Positions 1-4,549 of a stretch of 12,119 bases of DNA are shown one piece after another. Location: NCBI GenBank assembly GCA_030628245.1, contig DAOVRI010000036.1:1-12119 (forward strand), written 5' to 3'. This DNA is from Dehalococcoidales bacterium (GTDB taxonomy: Bacteria; Chloroflexota; Dehalococcoidia; Dehalococcoidales; RBG-16-60-22). A program made the translations under genes and the position numbers. The notes under the pieces are model-generated. The model worked only from the letters and a program-made list of their open reading frames with translations. It did no database searches and was not told the origin of the DNA. How positions within the stretch are numbered: the first letter of the stretch is position 1; every line of letters begins with the position of its first letter.

Positions 1-323
1 ATCGCGCCGACCTCCACCCACGTATCGTAATCATCAGGGTACATCTCGTCAGTCGCAGGCATGAAGACAAAATCGGTAACCGGCTCCAGCACCGCCAGGT
101 CGCGCTTGGTATCGCGCGGGTAGTTTTTAAAGTCTTCCTTGGGGCCGAACTGGGTGGGATTGACGAAAATACTGACCACCACCGAGGCATTCTCAGCTCT
201 GGCCTGCCGGACCAGCGACAGGTGCCCTTCGTGGAGAAAGCCCATCGTCGGGACGAAGCCGACAGGTTCCTCGAGCTCCTTCCGCACCTGACGCATCTCG
301 ACTATTGTTTCCACGACCTTCAT
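1..323 (-). CDS. panC: Pantothenate synthetase (pantoate--beta-alanine ligase), N-terminal part
   Basis: This gene is cut by the left window edge; 107 codons are visible. PanC joins pantoate and beta-alanine using ATP, the last step of pantothenate synthesis, in the cytoplasm. The translation starts MKVVETIVEMRQVRKEL and carries the nucleotidyltransferase HxGH motif as MGFLHEGHL (His31, His34), preceded by FVPT, and then the family block FVNPTQFGPKEDFKNYPR (residues 53-70), whose Gln and Asn/Pro residues are typical of the pantoate/ATP site. The start is ATG at 321-323, chosen because homologs begin with the same MK-x-x-x-T pattern; no clear Shine-Dalgarno sequence precedes it. It lies 51 bases after panB on the same strand and is the last visible gene of the pantothenate operon. 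Family assignment is firm; the C-terminal half is outside the window. Confidence 0.96.
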   Translation of the reverse strand, partial: MKVVETIVEMRQVRKELEEPVGFVPTMGFLHEGHLSLVRQARAENASVVVSIFVNPTQFGPKEDFKNYPRDTKRDLAVLEPVTDFVFMPATDEMYPDDYDTWVEVGA

Positions 324-374
324 ACATTATGACTGTACAGGATAGGGCAGGGGAATTACAAATCAGGCGAGAAA

Positions 375-1205
375 CTATTTGCCAAGCTCAGCCAGCACCG
401 CTTCGTCAATAATAAAACTATGCTTCTCGGTAGGGAATTTACCTGACTTTACCTCGTTGTAGTACTCGGTAACCGCGCTTGACATAATATCAGCCAGCTT
501 GGCGTATTGCTTGGCGTGCTTGGGTACGAATTCGGTGAACGAACCCAGTATATCGTTGATAATTTGCACCTGGCCGTCGCAGTAAGGCCCGGCGCCGATG
601 CCGATGGTGGGAACGCTCACCTTTTGAGTAACCAGTCCGGCCAGCTTGTAGGGGATAGCTTCCAGGACGATGGAGAAGACGCCGGCCTGTTCCAGAGCCT
701 GCGCATCCTCAATCAATTTTCTGGCTGCATCGAGGGACTTGGCCTGCACCTTGAGACCTCCGAGCTGATGGACCGATTGCGGCGTAAGTCCCAGGTGTCC
801 CATCACCGGGATGCCGCATTCGACGATTCTCTTCACCTTGTCGGCGACGGTGACACCGCCTTCCAGCTTGACCGCCTGGGCGCCGGCTTCCTGTATGAAG
901 CGGGCAGCGTTACGCATAGCGTCTTCGACACTTACATGGTAGGCCATGAACGGCATATCGCCGACTATCAGCGCCTGGCTGGTGCCTCTGACCACGGCTT
1001 TGGTGTGATGAATCATCACGTCCATGGTCACCGGTATCGGCGTTTCGTAGCCCAAGACCACCATACCCAAGCTATCCCCGACCAGTATCATCGGTATGCC
1101 GACATCTTCAACCAGTTTGGCCGTGGAGTAATCATAGGAGGTGAGCATAACTATCTTCTCACCCTTTTGTTTCATCTCTTTTATCTGATTAATCGTAACC
1201 CGCAT
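375..1205 (-). CDS. panB: 3-methyl-2-oxobutanoate hydroxymethyltransferase (ketopantoate hydroxymethyltransferase)
   Basis: PanB transfers a hydroxymethyl group from 5,10-methylene-tetrahydrofolate to 2-oxoisovalerate, giving ketopantoate. The 276-residue product has the usual family length and is a TIM-barrel enzyme. Visible motifs are LTSYDYSTAKL near the N-terminus, VGDSLGMVVLG with the metal-binding Asp44, GDMPFMAY with Asp83, VKLEGG with Lys113 and Glu115, GHLGLTPQSVHQLGG (136-150), the predicted catalytic base Glu182 in VLEAIP, and GIGAGPYCDGQVQ. The start ATG is preceded by AAGGAG (minus strand, 1211-1216) at 5 bases spacing. That Shine-Dalgarno overlaps the panD stop codon, so translation of the two genes is probably coupled. 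Nothing looks truncated or altered. Confidence 0.98.
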   Translation of the reverse strand: MRVTINQIKEMKQKGEKIVMLTSYDYSTAKLVEDVGIPMILVGDSLGMVVLGYETPIPVTMDVMIHHTKAVVRGTSQALIVGDMPFMAYHVSVEDAMRNAARFIQEAGAQAVKLEGGVTVADKVKRIVECGIPVMGHLGLTPQSVHQLGGLKVQAKSLDAARKLIEDAQALEQAGVFSIVLEAIPYKLAGLVTQKVSVPTIGIGAGPYCDGQVQIINDILGSFTEFVPKHAKQYAKLADIMSSAVTEYYNEVKSGKFPTEKHSFIIDEAVLAELGK

Positions 1206-1214
1206 GGCAGCTCC

Positions 1215-1586
1215 TTAGGCGAAGATTTTCTCATCCAGCCTGGTGACGATGGCATTTTTCTTATCGACATACACTACCTTTGGCCGGTAGTTCTTCGTCT
1301 CCTCTTCAGGGACACCGGTGTAGGTCAGGATGATAACGAGGTCGCCCTTTACAGCCAGTCGGGCGGCGGCCCCGTTCAGGCAGATTACACCGCTGTCTTC
1401 CTCCCCTTCAATGGCATAGGTGGTGAAACGGGCGCCGTTGCTGATGTTGAGCACATGGACCTGCTCGTAGGGGATGATATCGGCCGCTTCCATGAGCTTC
1501 CTGTCGATGGTGATGCTGCCCTCGTAATCGATGTTGGCGTCGGTAACCATGGCCCGGTGGATTTTACTTTTCAGCATAGTTCTCAT
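1215..1586 (-). CDS. panD: Aspartate 1-decarboxylase, pyruvoyl-dependent
   Basis: PanD decarboxylates L-aspartate to beta-alanine, the second half of pantothenate. The precursor cleaves itself to form a pyruvoyl cofactor. The 123-residue sequence aligns with the bacterial family throughout: TMLKSKIHRAMVTDAN at the N-terminus, the self-cleavage site YEGS with Gly23-Ser24 (Ser24 would become the pyruvoyl group), NGARFTTYAIEGE (50-62), GVICLNGAAARL and the terminal GDLVIILTYTGV region. The start ATG follows a purine-rich AGGGAGAAG at about 4 bases. It begins 25 bases after the panG-like gene and ends 9 bases before panB, consistent with one transcript. No separate PanZ/PanM-type maturation factor is visible; whether this protein needs one cannot be seen from the sequence. 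Confidence 0.97.
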   Translation of the reverse strand: MRTMLKSKIHRAMVTDANIDYEGSITIDRKLMEAADIIPYEQVHVLNISNGARFTTYAIEGEEDSGVICLNGAAARLAVKGDLVIILTYTGVPEEETKNYRPKVVYVDKKNAIVTRLDEKIFA

Positions 1587-1611
1587 TACACTTCTCCCTG
1601 AACGTATTTCG

Positions 1612-2472
1612 TCAGTTTGTTTTTAACACAGCTTCCAGTTCGCTGGCTTGCTTGGTATCGATTTTACCCTTGGCCAGAGCAATAGGAATGGTTTGCAGGC
1701 CGAGTTCTTCATAAGGGGATAACAGGGCCGGAGCCTTTTCGCGTAGAGCCTTGAGGTGTTTATCGACGGTACCGGTATCACCGCGGGCGATAGGCCCGGT
1801 AAGGCAATTGGGTATGCCGATAGTCTCAATATTGTGGAGGGTGCCTTTGATTAAGGGGAGGAGAGCTTCGGTAGCCTTGTCGGTGGGGACGGAGAATGTC
1901 TGCCAGAGGTCAGTGGCCATTTTGACCAGTGTCACCAGGTAGTTGCAGGCGAACACGGCAGCGGCGTGGTAAGCCACCTTGTCACCTGCTTTCAGCTTTA
2001 TCCAGTGTCCGTCCAGAGCGACAGCCATGTCCTTGAGAGTGGTCAGCAACGGCCCCTCGGCCTCGATGCCGAATGTCGAACCGGGGATGTTTTCTATGGC
2101 CTGCTCGACCCCGGCAAAAGTCTGGAGGGGATGAAAACCGCCGACCATGGCACCGGATTTACGGGCCGGCTCCAGAATATCGGTAGAATCGGCGCCGCTG
2201 CAGTGAATGACGCTCTGCCCGCTGTGCCAGCGCACCTGAGAAGCCACCGTAGCGATAGCATCATCGGGAGTGGTAATAAAGACAAGCTCGGCAGCATCCG
2301 CGACTTCCTGGTTGCTATCCAGTATGCGCAGGTTACTGACTACACCGGCCGGGCTCCCGGCAGAAGTCCGGCTTCGACGGGATGCGCCGACAAACCGGTA
2401 GCCCTTGCTGCTTAACAGGACAGCCAAGGCAGTACCCACGGTTCCGGCTCCGATAAAACCTACTTTGAGCAT
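1612..2472 (-). CDS. Rossmann-fold/DUF2520 oxidoreductase, probable PanG-type ketopantoate reductase
   Basis: This is a 286-residue two-domain reductase. The N-terminal NAD(P)-binding domain opens with GFIGAGTVGTAL (GxGxxG, residues 5-16), and a basic patch SRRSR (31-35) after the second strand favours NADP. The second, helical part shows the conserved features of the DUF2520 family: IHCSGADS (89-96), GGFHPLQTF (111-119), YHAAAVFACNYLV (168-180) and LTGPIARGD (224-232). Proteins of this family are often annotated as ketopantoate reductase PanG, an alternative to PanE. Here it is the first gene of a panD-panB-panC operon that has no panE within view, which supports reduction of ketopantoate to pantoate as its job. 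The start ATG has GAGG on the minus strand about 4 bases upstream. Family assignment is strong; substrate is inferred from context. Dehydrogenation of another 2-hydroxyacid remains possible. Confidence 0.85.
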   Translation of the reverse strand: MLKVGFIGAGTVGTALAVLLSSKGYRFVGASRRSRTSAGSPAGVVSNLRILDSNQEVADAAELVFITTPDDAIATVASQVRWHSGQSVIHCSGADSTDILEPARKSGAMVGGFHPLQTFAGVEQAIENIPGSTFGIEAEGPLLTTLKDMAVALDGHWIKLKAGDKVAYHAAAVFACNYLVTLVKMATDLWQTFSVPTDKATEALLPLIKGTLHNIETIGIPNCLTGPIARGDTGTVDKHLKALREKAPALLSPYEELGLQTIPIALAKGKIDTKQASELEAVLKTN

Positions 2473-2620
2473 TATACCTCTAAAACAAAAACCCTCTCAG
2501 ATATATTGAGAGGGCAAAATTTCCTGGGTCTCATTTTTGCCGTCTCGGTCGTATCCGATCCAAGCGACTTCTTTTGTTAAGGTCTTAGCTCTAAACTCAC
2601 CGCCATAACGGTCGATGGTT
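2473..2620 (-). promoter_or_regulatory. Pantothenate operon leader with attenuator-like alternative hairpins
   Basis: From the predicted start site near 2619-2620, the pan transcript would carry about 145 untranslated bases before the first gene. Two hairpins can be drawn near its 3' end. One pairs GGCAAAA (plus 2535-2541) with TTTTGCC (plus 2513-2519), 7 pairs around a 15-base loop. The other is the intrinsic terminator at 2492-2514. They share bases 2513-2514, so they compete at least partly, as terminator and antiterminator arms do. A further short stem TCGG/CCGA lies upstream around 2544-2557. I do not recognise a known riboswitch class or a T-box motif. Regulation by transcription attenuation is an inference from the layout. 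Confidence 0.5.
2492..2514 (-). terminator. Intrinsic terminator directly upstream of the pan operon start codon
   Basis: Reading the minus strand, CCCTCTCA pairs perfectly with TGAGAGGG across a 7-base loop, followed at once by TTTTTGTTTT and then the Shine-Dalgarno of the panG-like gene. The U-rich tail exists only in the minus-strand direction, so the element acts on leftward transcription. It sits about 20 bases before the ATG, with no space for another promoter, so the operon must be read through it. That is the layout of an attenuator. Confidence 0.75.
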
Positions 2621-2634
2621 ACTATAATTTTAAC
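2497..2634 (-). other. Protein-like open frame of 45 codons without a standard start codon
   Basis: On the minus strand a frame runs from GTT (2632-2634) after a TGA and ends in TGA (2497-2499) inside the terminator stem. It would read VKIIVTIDRYGGEFRAK, then a middle with WIGYDRDGKNETQE, ending LPSQYI. The composition looks like a real small protein, and the GTT stands where ATG would be expected before KIIVTI. There is no ATG, GTG or TTG start in frame before the last few codons, and the predicted -10 box overlaps the first codons. It may be a degenerate small gene, a gene using a rare start, or chance. I do not recognise a family. Confidence 0.2.
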
Positions 2635-2655
2635 TCAAAACAATTACCCTGTCAA
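2627..2655 (-). promoter_or_regulatory. Promoter of the pantothenate operon
   Basis: On the minus strand a perfect -35 box TTGACA (plus 2650-2655) is separated by exactly 17 bases from TAAAAT (plus 2627-2632), five of six matches to the sigma-70-type -10 box. Initiation would be expected near 2619-2620. It is the only strong leftward promoter between the tRNA genes and panG. Confidence 0.7.
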
Positions 2656-2669
2656 TACACCGTATTGAC
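2651..2669. promoter_or_regulatory. Perfect palindrome overlapping the pan -35 box (operator candidate)
   Basis: GTCAATAC-ACC-GTATTGAC is a perfect inverted repeat with 8-base arms and a 3-base spacer. Five of its bases lie within the TTGACA -35 element of the pan promoter (2650-2655). Symmetry of this size at this position suits a dimeric repressor that would block RNA polymerase. The regulator is not in the window. Confidence 0.5.
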
Positions 2670-2683
2670 TCATAGTGAATAAC

Positions 2684-2701
2684 CCCCCGGCAAGCTGGGG
2701 G
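2684..2701 (-). terminator. Weak terminator candidate after the tRNA-Gln/tRNA-Glu unit
   Basis: CCCCC and GGGGG form a 5-pair GC stem with an 8-base loop, about 90 bases downstream of tRNA-Glu on the minus strand. It is followed there by GTTATTCAC, which is only weakly U-rich. It could end the tRNA transcript before the pan promoter, but the tail is poor. Confidence 0.3.
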
Positions 2702-2790
2702 CAGGTCACACCTCAACAATATTGTGGAGAGACAGTTGAGAGAAGAGTTACAGTCTATAAACAATATATCCGGGGACGTTATTACCAAAT

Positions 2791-2866
2791 TGGTAGCGCA
2801 TGCGGGATTTGAACCCGCGATCTCCTCCTTGAGAGGGAGGTGTCCTAACCGCTAGACGAATGCGCC
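2791..2866 (-). tRNA. tRNA-Glu (anticodon CTC)
   Basis: The minus strand folds into a full cloverleaf beginning GGCGCATTCGTCTAGCGG. The anticodon stem is CCTCC/GGAGG around loop CTCTCAA, giving anticodon CTC for GAG codons. The T arm is CGGG-TTCAAAT-CCCG. The acceptor stem GGCGCAT pairs with ATGCGCT, leaving a G1-U72 wobble that is seen in other tRNA-Glu genes. Discriminator A and an encoded CCA (2791-2793) follow. It lies 12 bases after tRNA-Gln and is probably cotranscribed with it. Confidence 0.96.
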
Positions 2867-2878
2867 ACTCATTACGTC

Positions 2879-2952
2879 TGGCTGGGGAGGAAGGATTCGA
2901 ACCTTCGCTGGCGGATCCAGAGTCCGCTGTCCTACCACTAGACGACTCCCCA
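2879..2952 (-). tRNA. tRNA-Gln (anticodon CTG)
   Basis: The minus strand gives a cloverleaf starting TGGGGAGTCGTCTAGTGG, with acceptor TGGGGAG/CTCCCCA starting with U1-A72 as is usual for tRNA-Gln. The anticodon stem is GCGGA/TCCGC around loop CTCTGGA, giving anticodon CTG for CAG codons. The T arm is AAGG-TTCGAAT-CCTT. Discriminator G and an encoded CCA (2879-2881) end it. It is the first gene behind the promoter at 2964-2992. Confidence 0.96.
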
Positions 2953-2963
2953 GCGACAGTTAA

Positions 2964-2992
2964 ATTATAGCATCCAGCTATTTCTGTGGCAA
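2964..2992 (-). promoter_or_regulatory. Promoter of the tRNA-Gln/tRNA-Glu unit
   Basis: On the minus strand TTGCCA (plus 2987-2992) and a perfect TATAAT (plus 2964-2969) are spaced by 17 bases. The start would fall around 2957, just ahead of the 5' end of tRNA-Gln at 2952, as expected for a strong stable-RNA promoter. Confidence 0.8.
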
Positions 2993-3017
2993 TAATAAGG
3001 TAAGCACTGGCTCAGCT

Positions 3018-3221
3018 TTAACCTTTTCCGCTTCTATTTCCTTTTGCCATTAGTGGAATGATAAAGACCACGCAGCCAGCAAGAAAGAGAATGCTACCGA
3101 CAAGACCCGTAATACTGCCGCTTTGCAGACTCGAGAGTATAAAGAAAATAGCACATACCAGAAAAAGAACCCAGCCCCAGAGGTTGAACCTCCTTTCCCG
3201 GCCATTGTCTTTAGTAGGCAT
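3018..3221 (-). CDS. Small two-helix membrane protein of unknown function
   Basis: The 67-residue product starts MPTKDNGRERRFNLWGW and holds two hydrophobic segments: about residues 12-32 (WGWVLFLVCAIFFILSSL) and about 38-58 (LVGSILFLAGCVVFIIPL). They are joined by a short SGSITG turn, and the tail AKGNRSGKG is basic. The basic ends suggest both termini on the cytoplasmic side. The start ATG (3219-3221) has GAGGTG on the minus strand 8 bases upstream. A longer version from TTG at 3239 would include that Shine-Dalgarno in its coding part, so I reject it. I recognise no family. It is the first gene left of the rnc promoter region and divergent from rnc, with no convincing promoter of its own visible. 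Confidence 0.65.
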   Translation of the reverse strand: MPTKDNGRERRFNLWGWVLFLVCAIFFILSSLQSGSITGLVGSILFLAGCVVFIIPLMAKGNRSGKG

Positions 3222-3382
3222 AGCAATCACCTCAAGCAATTAGTCAGTCACAAAAAAGGTAGTATTTATGAATTTGTGGTCTAGCTTTTGGAACCACAGT
3301 ATCTGTATAGACCATTTGTAGATGCCTGTACAATATGTCAAAGTATAGCAATTTGAATAGGGAAAAACAATTAGCCTGTGAT

Positions 3383-3411
3383 TTGACACTATCAATGCGA
3401 CAGTTTATTGT
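3383..3411 (+). promoter_or_regulatory. Promoter of rnc
   Basis: A perfect TTGACA (3383-3388) is followed after 17 bases by TATTGT (3406-3411), four of six matches to the -10 consensus. Initiation near 3418 would leave a leader of under 20 bases before the rnc Shine-Dalgarno. The rest of the 3222-3435 gap holds one short imperfectly supported stem (TGTGGT 3275-3280 with ACCACA 3293-3298) and nothing else I can identify. Confidence 0.5.
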
Positions 3412-3435
3412 TATTATGGAAGGGGATGCTTACCT

Positions 3436-4143
3436 GTGGCTCATTTAACTGACCTGCAAGAGATTCTGGGAGTTACGTTCAACCACTTGTCATTACTGGA
3501 GCAGGCGCTAGTTCACAGTTCCTACGTTAATGAGAATCCTGCCTGCGTTTCCGGCCATAACGAGAGACTCGAGTTCCTGGGTGATGCCGTCCTGGACTTC
3601 ATCGTCGCCGATAAGCTGTATCAGGATTCCCCCGACTTCACCGAGGGAGAAATGACCAAGCACCGGGCAGCCCTGGTGCGCCGGGATACCCTGGCCCGTG
3701 TGGCACGGTCTATCAGGCTCGGCGACTTTCTCTATATGGGTAAGGGGGAGGAGGCCAGCGGGGGGCGGAATAAGACGCCCAACCTGGCGGGGGCTCTGGA
3801 GGCAGTGATTGCCGCCGTTTATCTCGACCGTGGAGAGGCTGCCACCGGAGACATGGTTGTCCGGTTACTCGGGGAAGAATGGGAGAGGGTAGTCAGCCAG
3901 GGCACGGGTGTCGATTATAAGTCGAAGTTGCAGGAGGTGTCGCAGGCCAGGTTTCAGCTCACGCCTGCCTACCGTCTGGTGGACGAGGTAGGGCCCGACC
4001 ACGATAAGAGGTTTACGGTCGAGGTGAAGGTCGGCGCCGAGGTTATAGGCAATGGTGTAGGCAAGAGTAAAAAGCTGGCCGAAACGGAAGCCGCCCGCAC
4101 GGCACTGGAACTACTTGATAAGGGCCGTATTGCGTCAAATTAA
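3436..4143 (+). CDS. rnc: Ribonuclease III
   Basis: RNase III cleaves double-stranded RNA, mainly rRNA precursors and some mRNAs. The 235-residue product has the normal length: a nuclease domain (about 5-155) and a double-stranded RNA-binding domain (about 160-230) that ends in GKSKKLAETEAARTAL. The signature NERLEFLGDAVLD (42-54) supplies Glu43, Glu46 and Asp50. Glu122 in LEAVIAA corresponds to E. coli Glu117. The position matching E. coli Asp114 is Gly119 (NLAGALEA), an unusual replacement. The start is GTG at 3436, behind GGAAGGGG about 10 bases upstream; an ATG at 3426 is in another frame. The gene has its own promoter candidate. Its stop overlaps by 4 bases the stop of the transposase remnant on the opposite strand. 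Confidence 0.96.
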   Translation: MAHLTDLQEILGVTFNHLSLLEQALVHSSYVNENPACVSGHNERLEFLGDAVLDFIVADKLYQDSPDFTEGEMTKHRAALVRRDTLARVARSIRLGDFLYMGKGEEASGGRNKTPNLAGALEAVIAAVYLDRGEAATGDMVVRLLGEEWERVVSQGTGVDYKSKLQEVSQARFQLTPAYRLVDEVGPDHDKRFTVEVKVGAEVIGNGVGKSKKLAETEAARTALELLDKGRIASN

Positions 4144-4517
4144 ACTGTTACCGAAGCCCTCCTTGTTGCCTCATAATTCCGGTTACCCAAACTGGCGGGG
4201 CGCACGGCCAGCCGCCATAATTGCTCCAGGTTGCTGTTTATCTGCTTCAATAGCAGCACCGGGTTTAACCCGGGATAGGTGGCTGCCGGTTCCTGCTGTT
4301 TAGCTTCCGTAAGCCTACCAGCTTCCAGTAATCGCTGGCAGGGTGTTCTTGCCGTGTCGTAGGCCTTGTTCACTTTAGCACCATGCCTCGTCTTCCTCAC
4401 CAACTTCATCGTGGGCCGGGTGAAGCTAATCTTCTCCCGCTGGCAATAGGTGAAAAGATGCTGGTTAATAAACTCGCTCGTTTGCCAGTAACGGATGATA
4501 CCTGCTAAAATGGGATA
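4140..4517 (-). pseudogene. Decayed integrase-core transposase, C-terminal remnant with internal deletion
   Basis: This minus-strand frame fills most of the 4144-4549 gap. Reading from upstream, it gives SEFINQHLFTYCQREKISFT, a match to the block after the second catalytic Asp in IS481/IS3-like rve transposases (DNGSEFIN, then FTR). It then runs straight into MKLVRKTRHGAKV, DTARTPCQRLL, LTEAKQQE and LNPVLLLKQINSNLEQLWRLA, the usual C-terminal tail of such proteins. The segment that should lie between FTR and the tail, with the catalytic Glu (KNDNxxVEQK-type motif), is absent, so an in-frame deletion has occurred. The frame is also closed by TGA at 4518-4520, and the sequence before SEFIN is degraded. 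The N-terminal half is missing. No terminal inverted repeats are recognised. Family-level identity is from memory of conserved motifs; the exact IS family is uncertain. Confidence 0.75.
4482..4511 (+). promoter_or_regulatory. Promoter candidate of the ion transporter gene
   Basis: TTGCCA (4482-4487) and TAAAAT (4506-4511) are spaced by 18 bases, each with five of six consensus matches. Initiation near 4518 would give a leader of about 30 bases before the ATG at 4550. The element lies inside the upstream end of the transposase remnant. Confidence 0.5.
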
Positions 4518-4549
4518 TCATAGCTGCTTCCTAGATTGCGTTCAATTTA

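Noticed and set aside
507..1601. Long plus-strand open frame of 364 codons across panB and panD
   Set aside because: It lies antisense to two firmly identified genes, has low-complexity His/Asp-rich composition typical of a shadow frame, and shows no family motif.
2577..2606. Possible 9-residue leader peptide MAVSLELRP on the minus strand in the pan leader
   Set aside because: No Shine-Dalgarno, no run of regulatory codons, and its position does not overlap either hairpin, so ribosome-stalling attenuation is not supported.
2712..2740. CTCAAC...GTTGAG inverted repeat between tRNA-Glu and the pan promoter
   Set aside because: Only 6 pairs around a 17-base AT-rich loop, with no U tract and no link to a promoter; likely chance.
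3275..3298. TGTGGT...ACCACA hairpin between the small membrane protein and rnc as an operator or terminator
   Set aside because: Short arms, 12-base spacer, not positioned at a promoter box or a gene end.
4259..4273. CCGGGTT-T-AACCCGG inverted repeat as a terminator after rnc
   Set aside because: The 1-base spacer cannot form a normal loop, no U tract follows, and it falls inside the coding remnant of the transposase.
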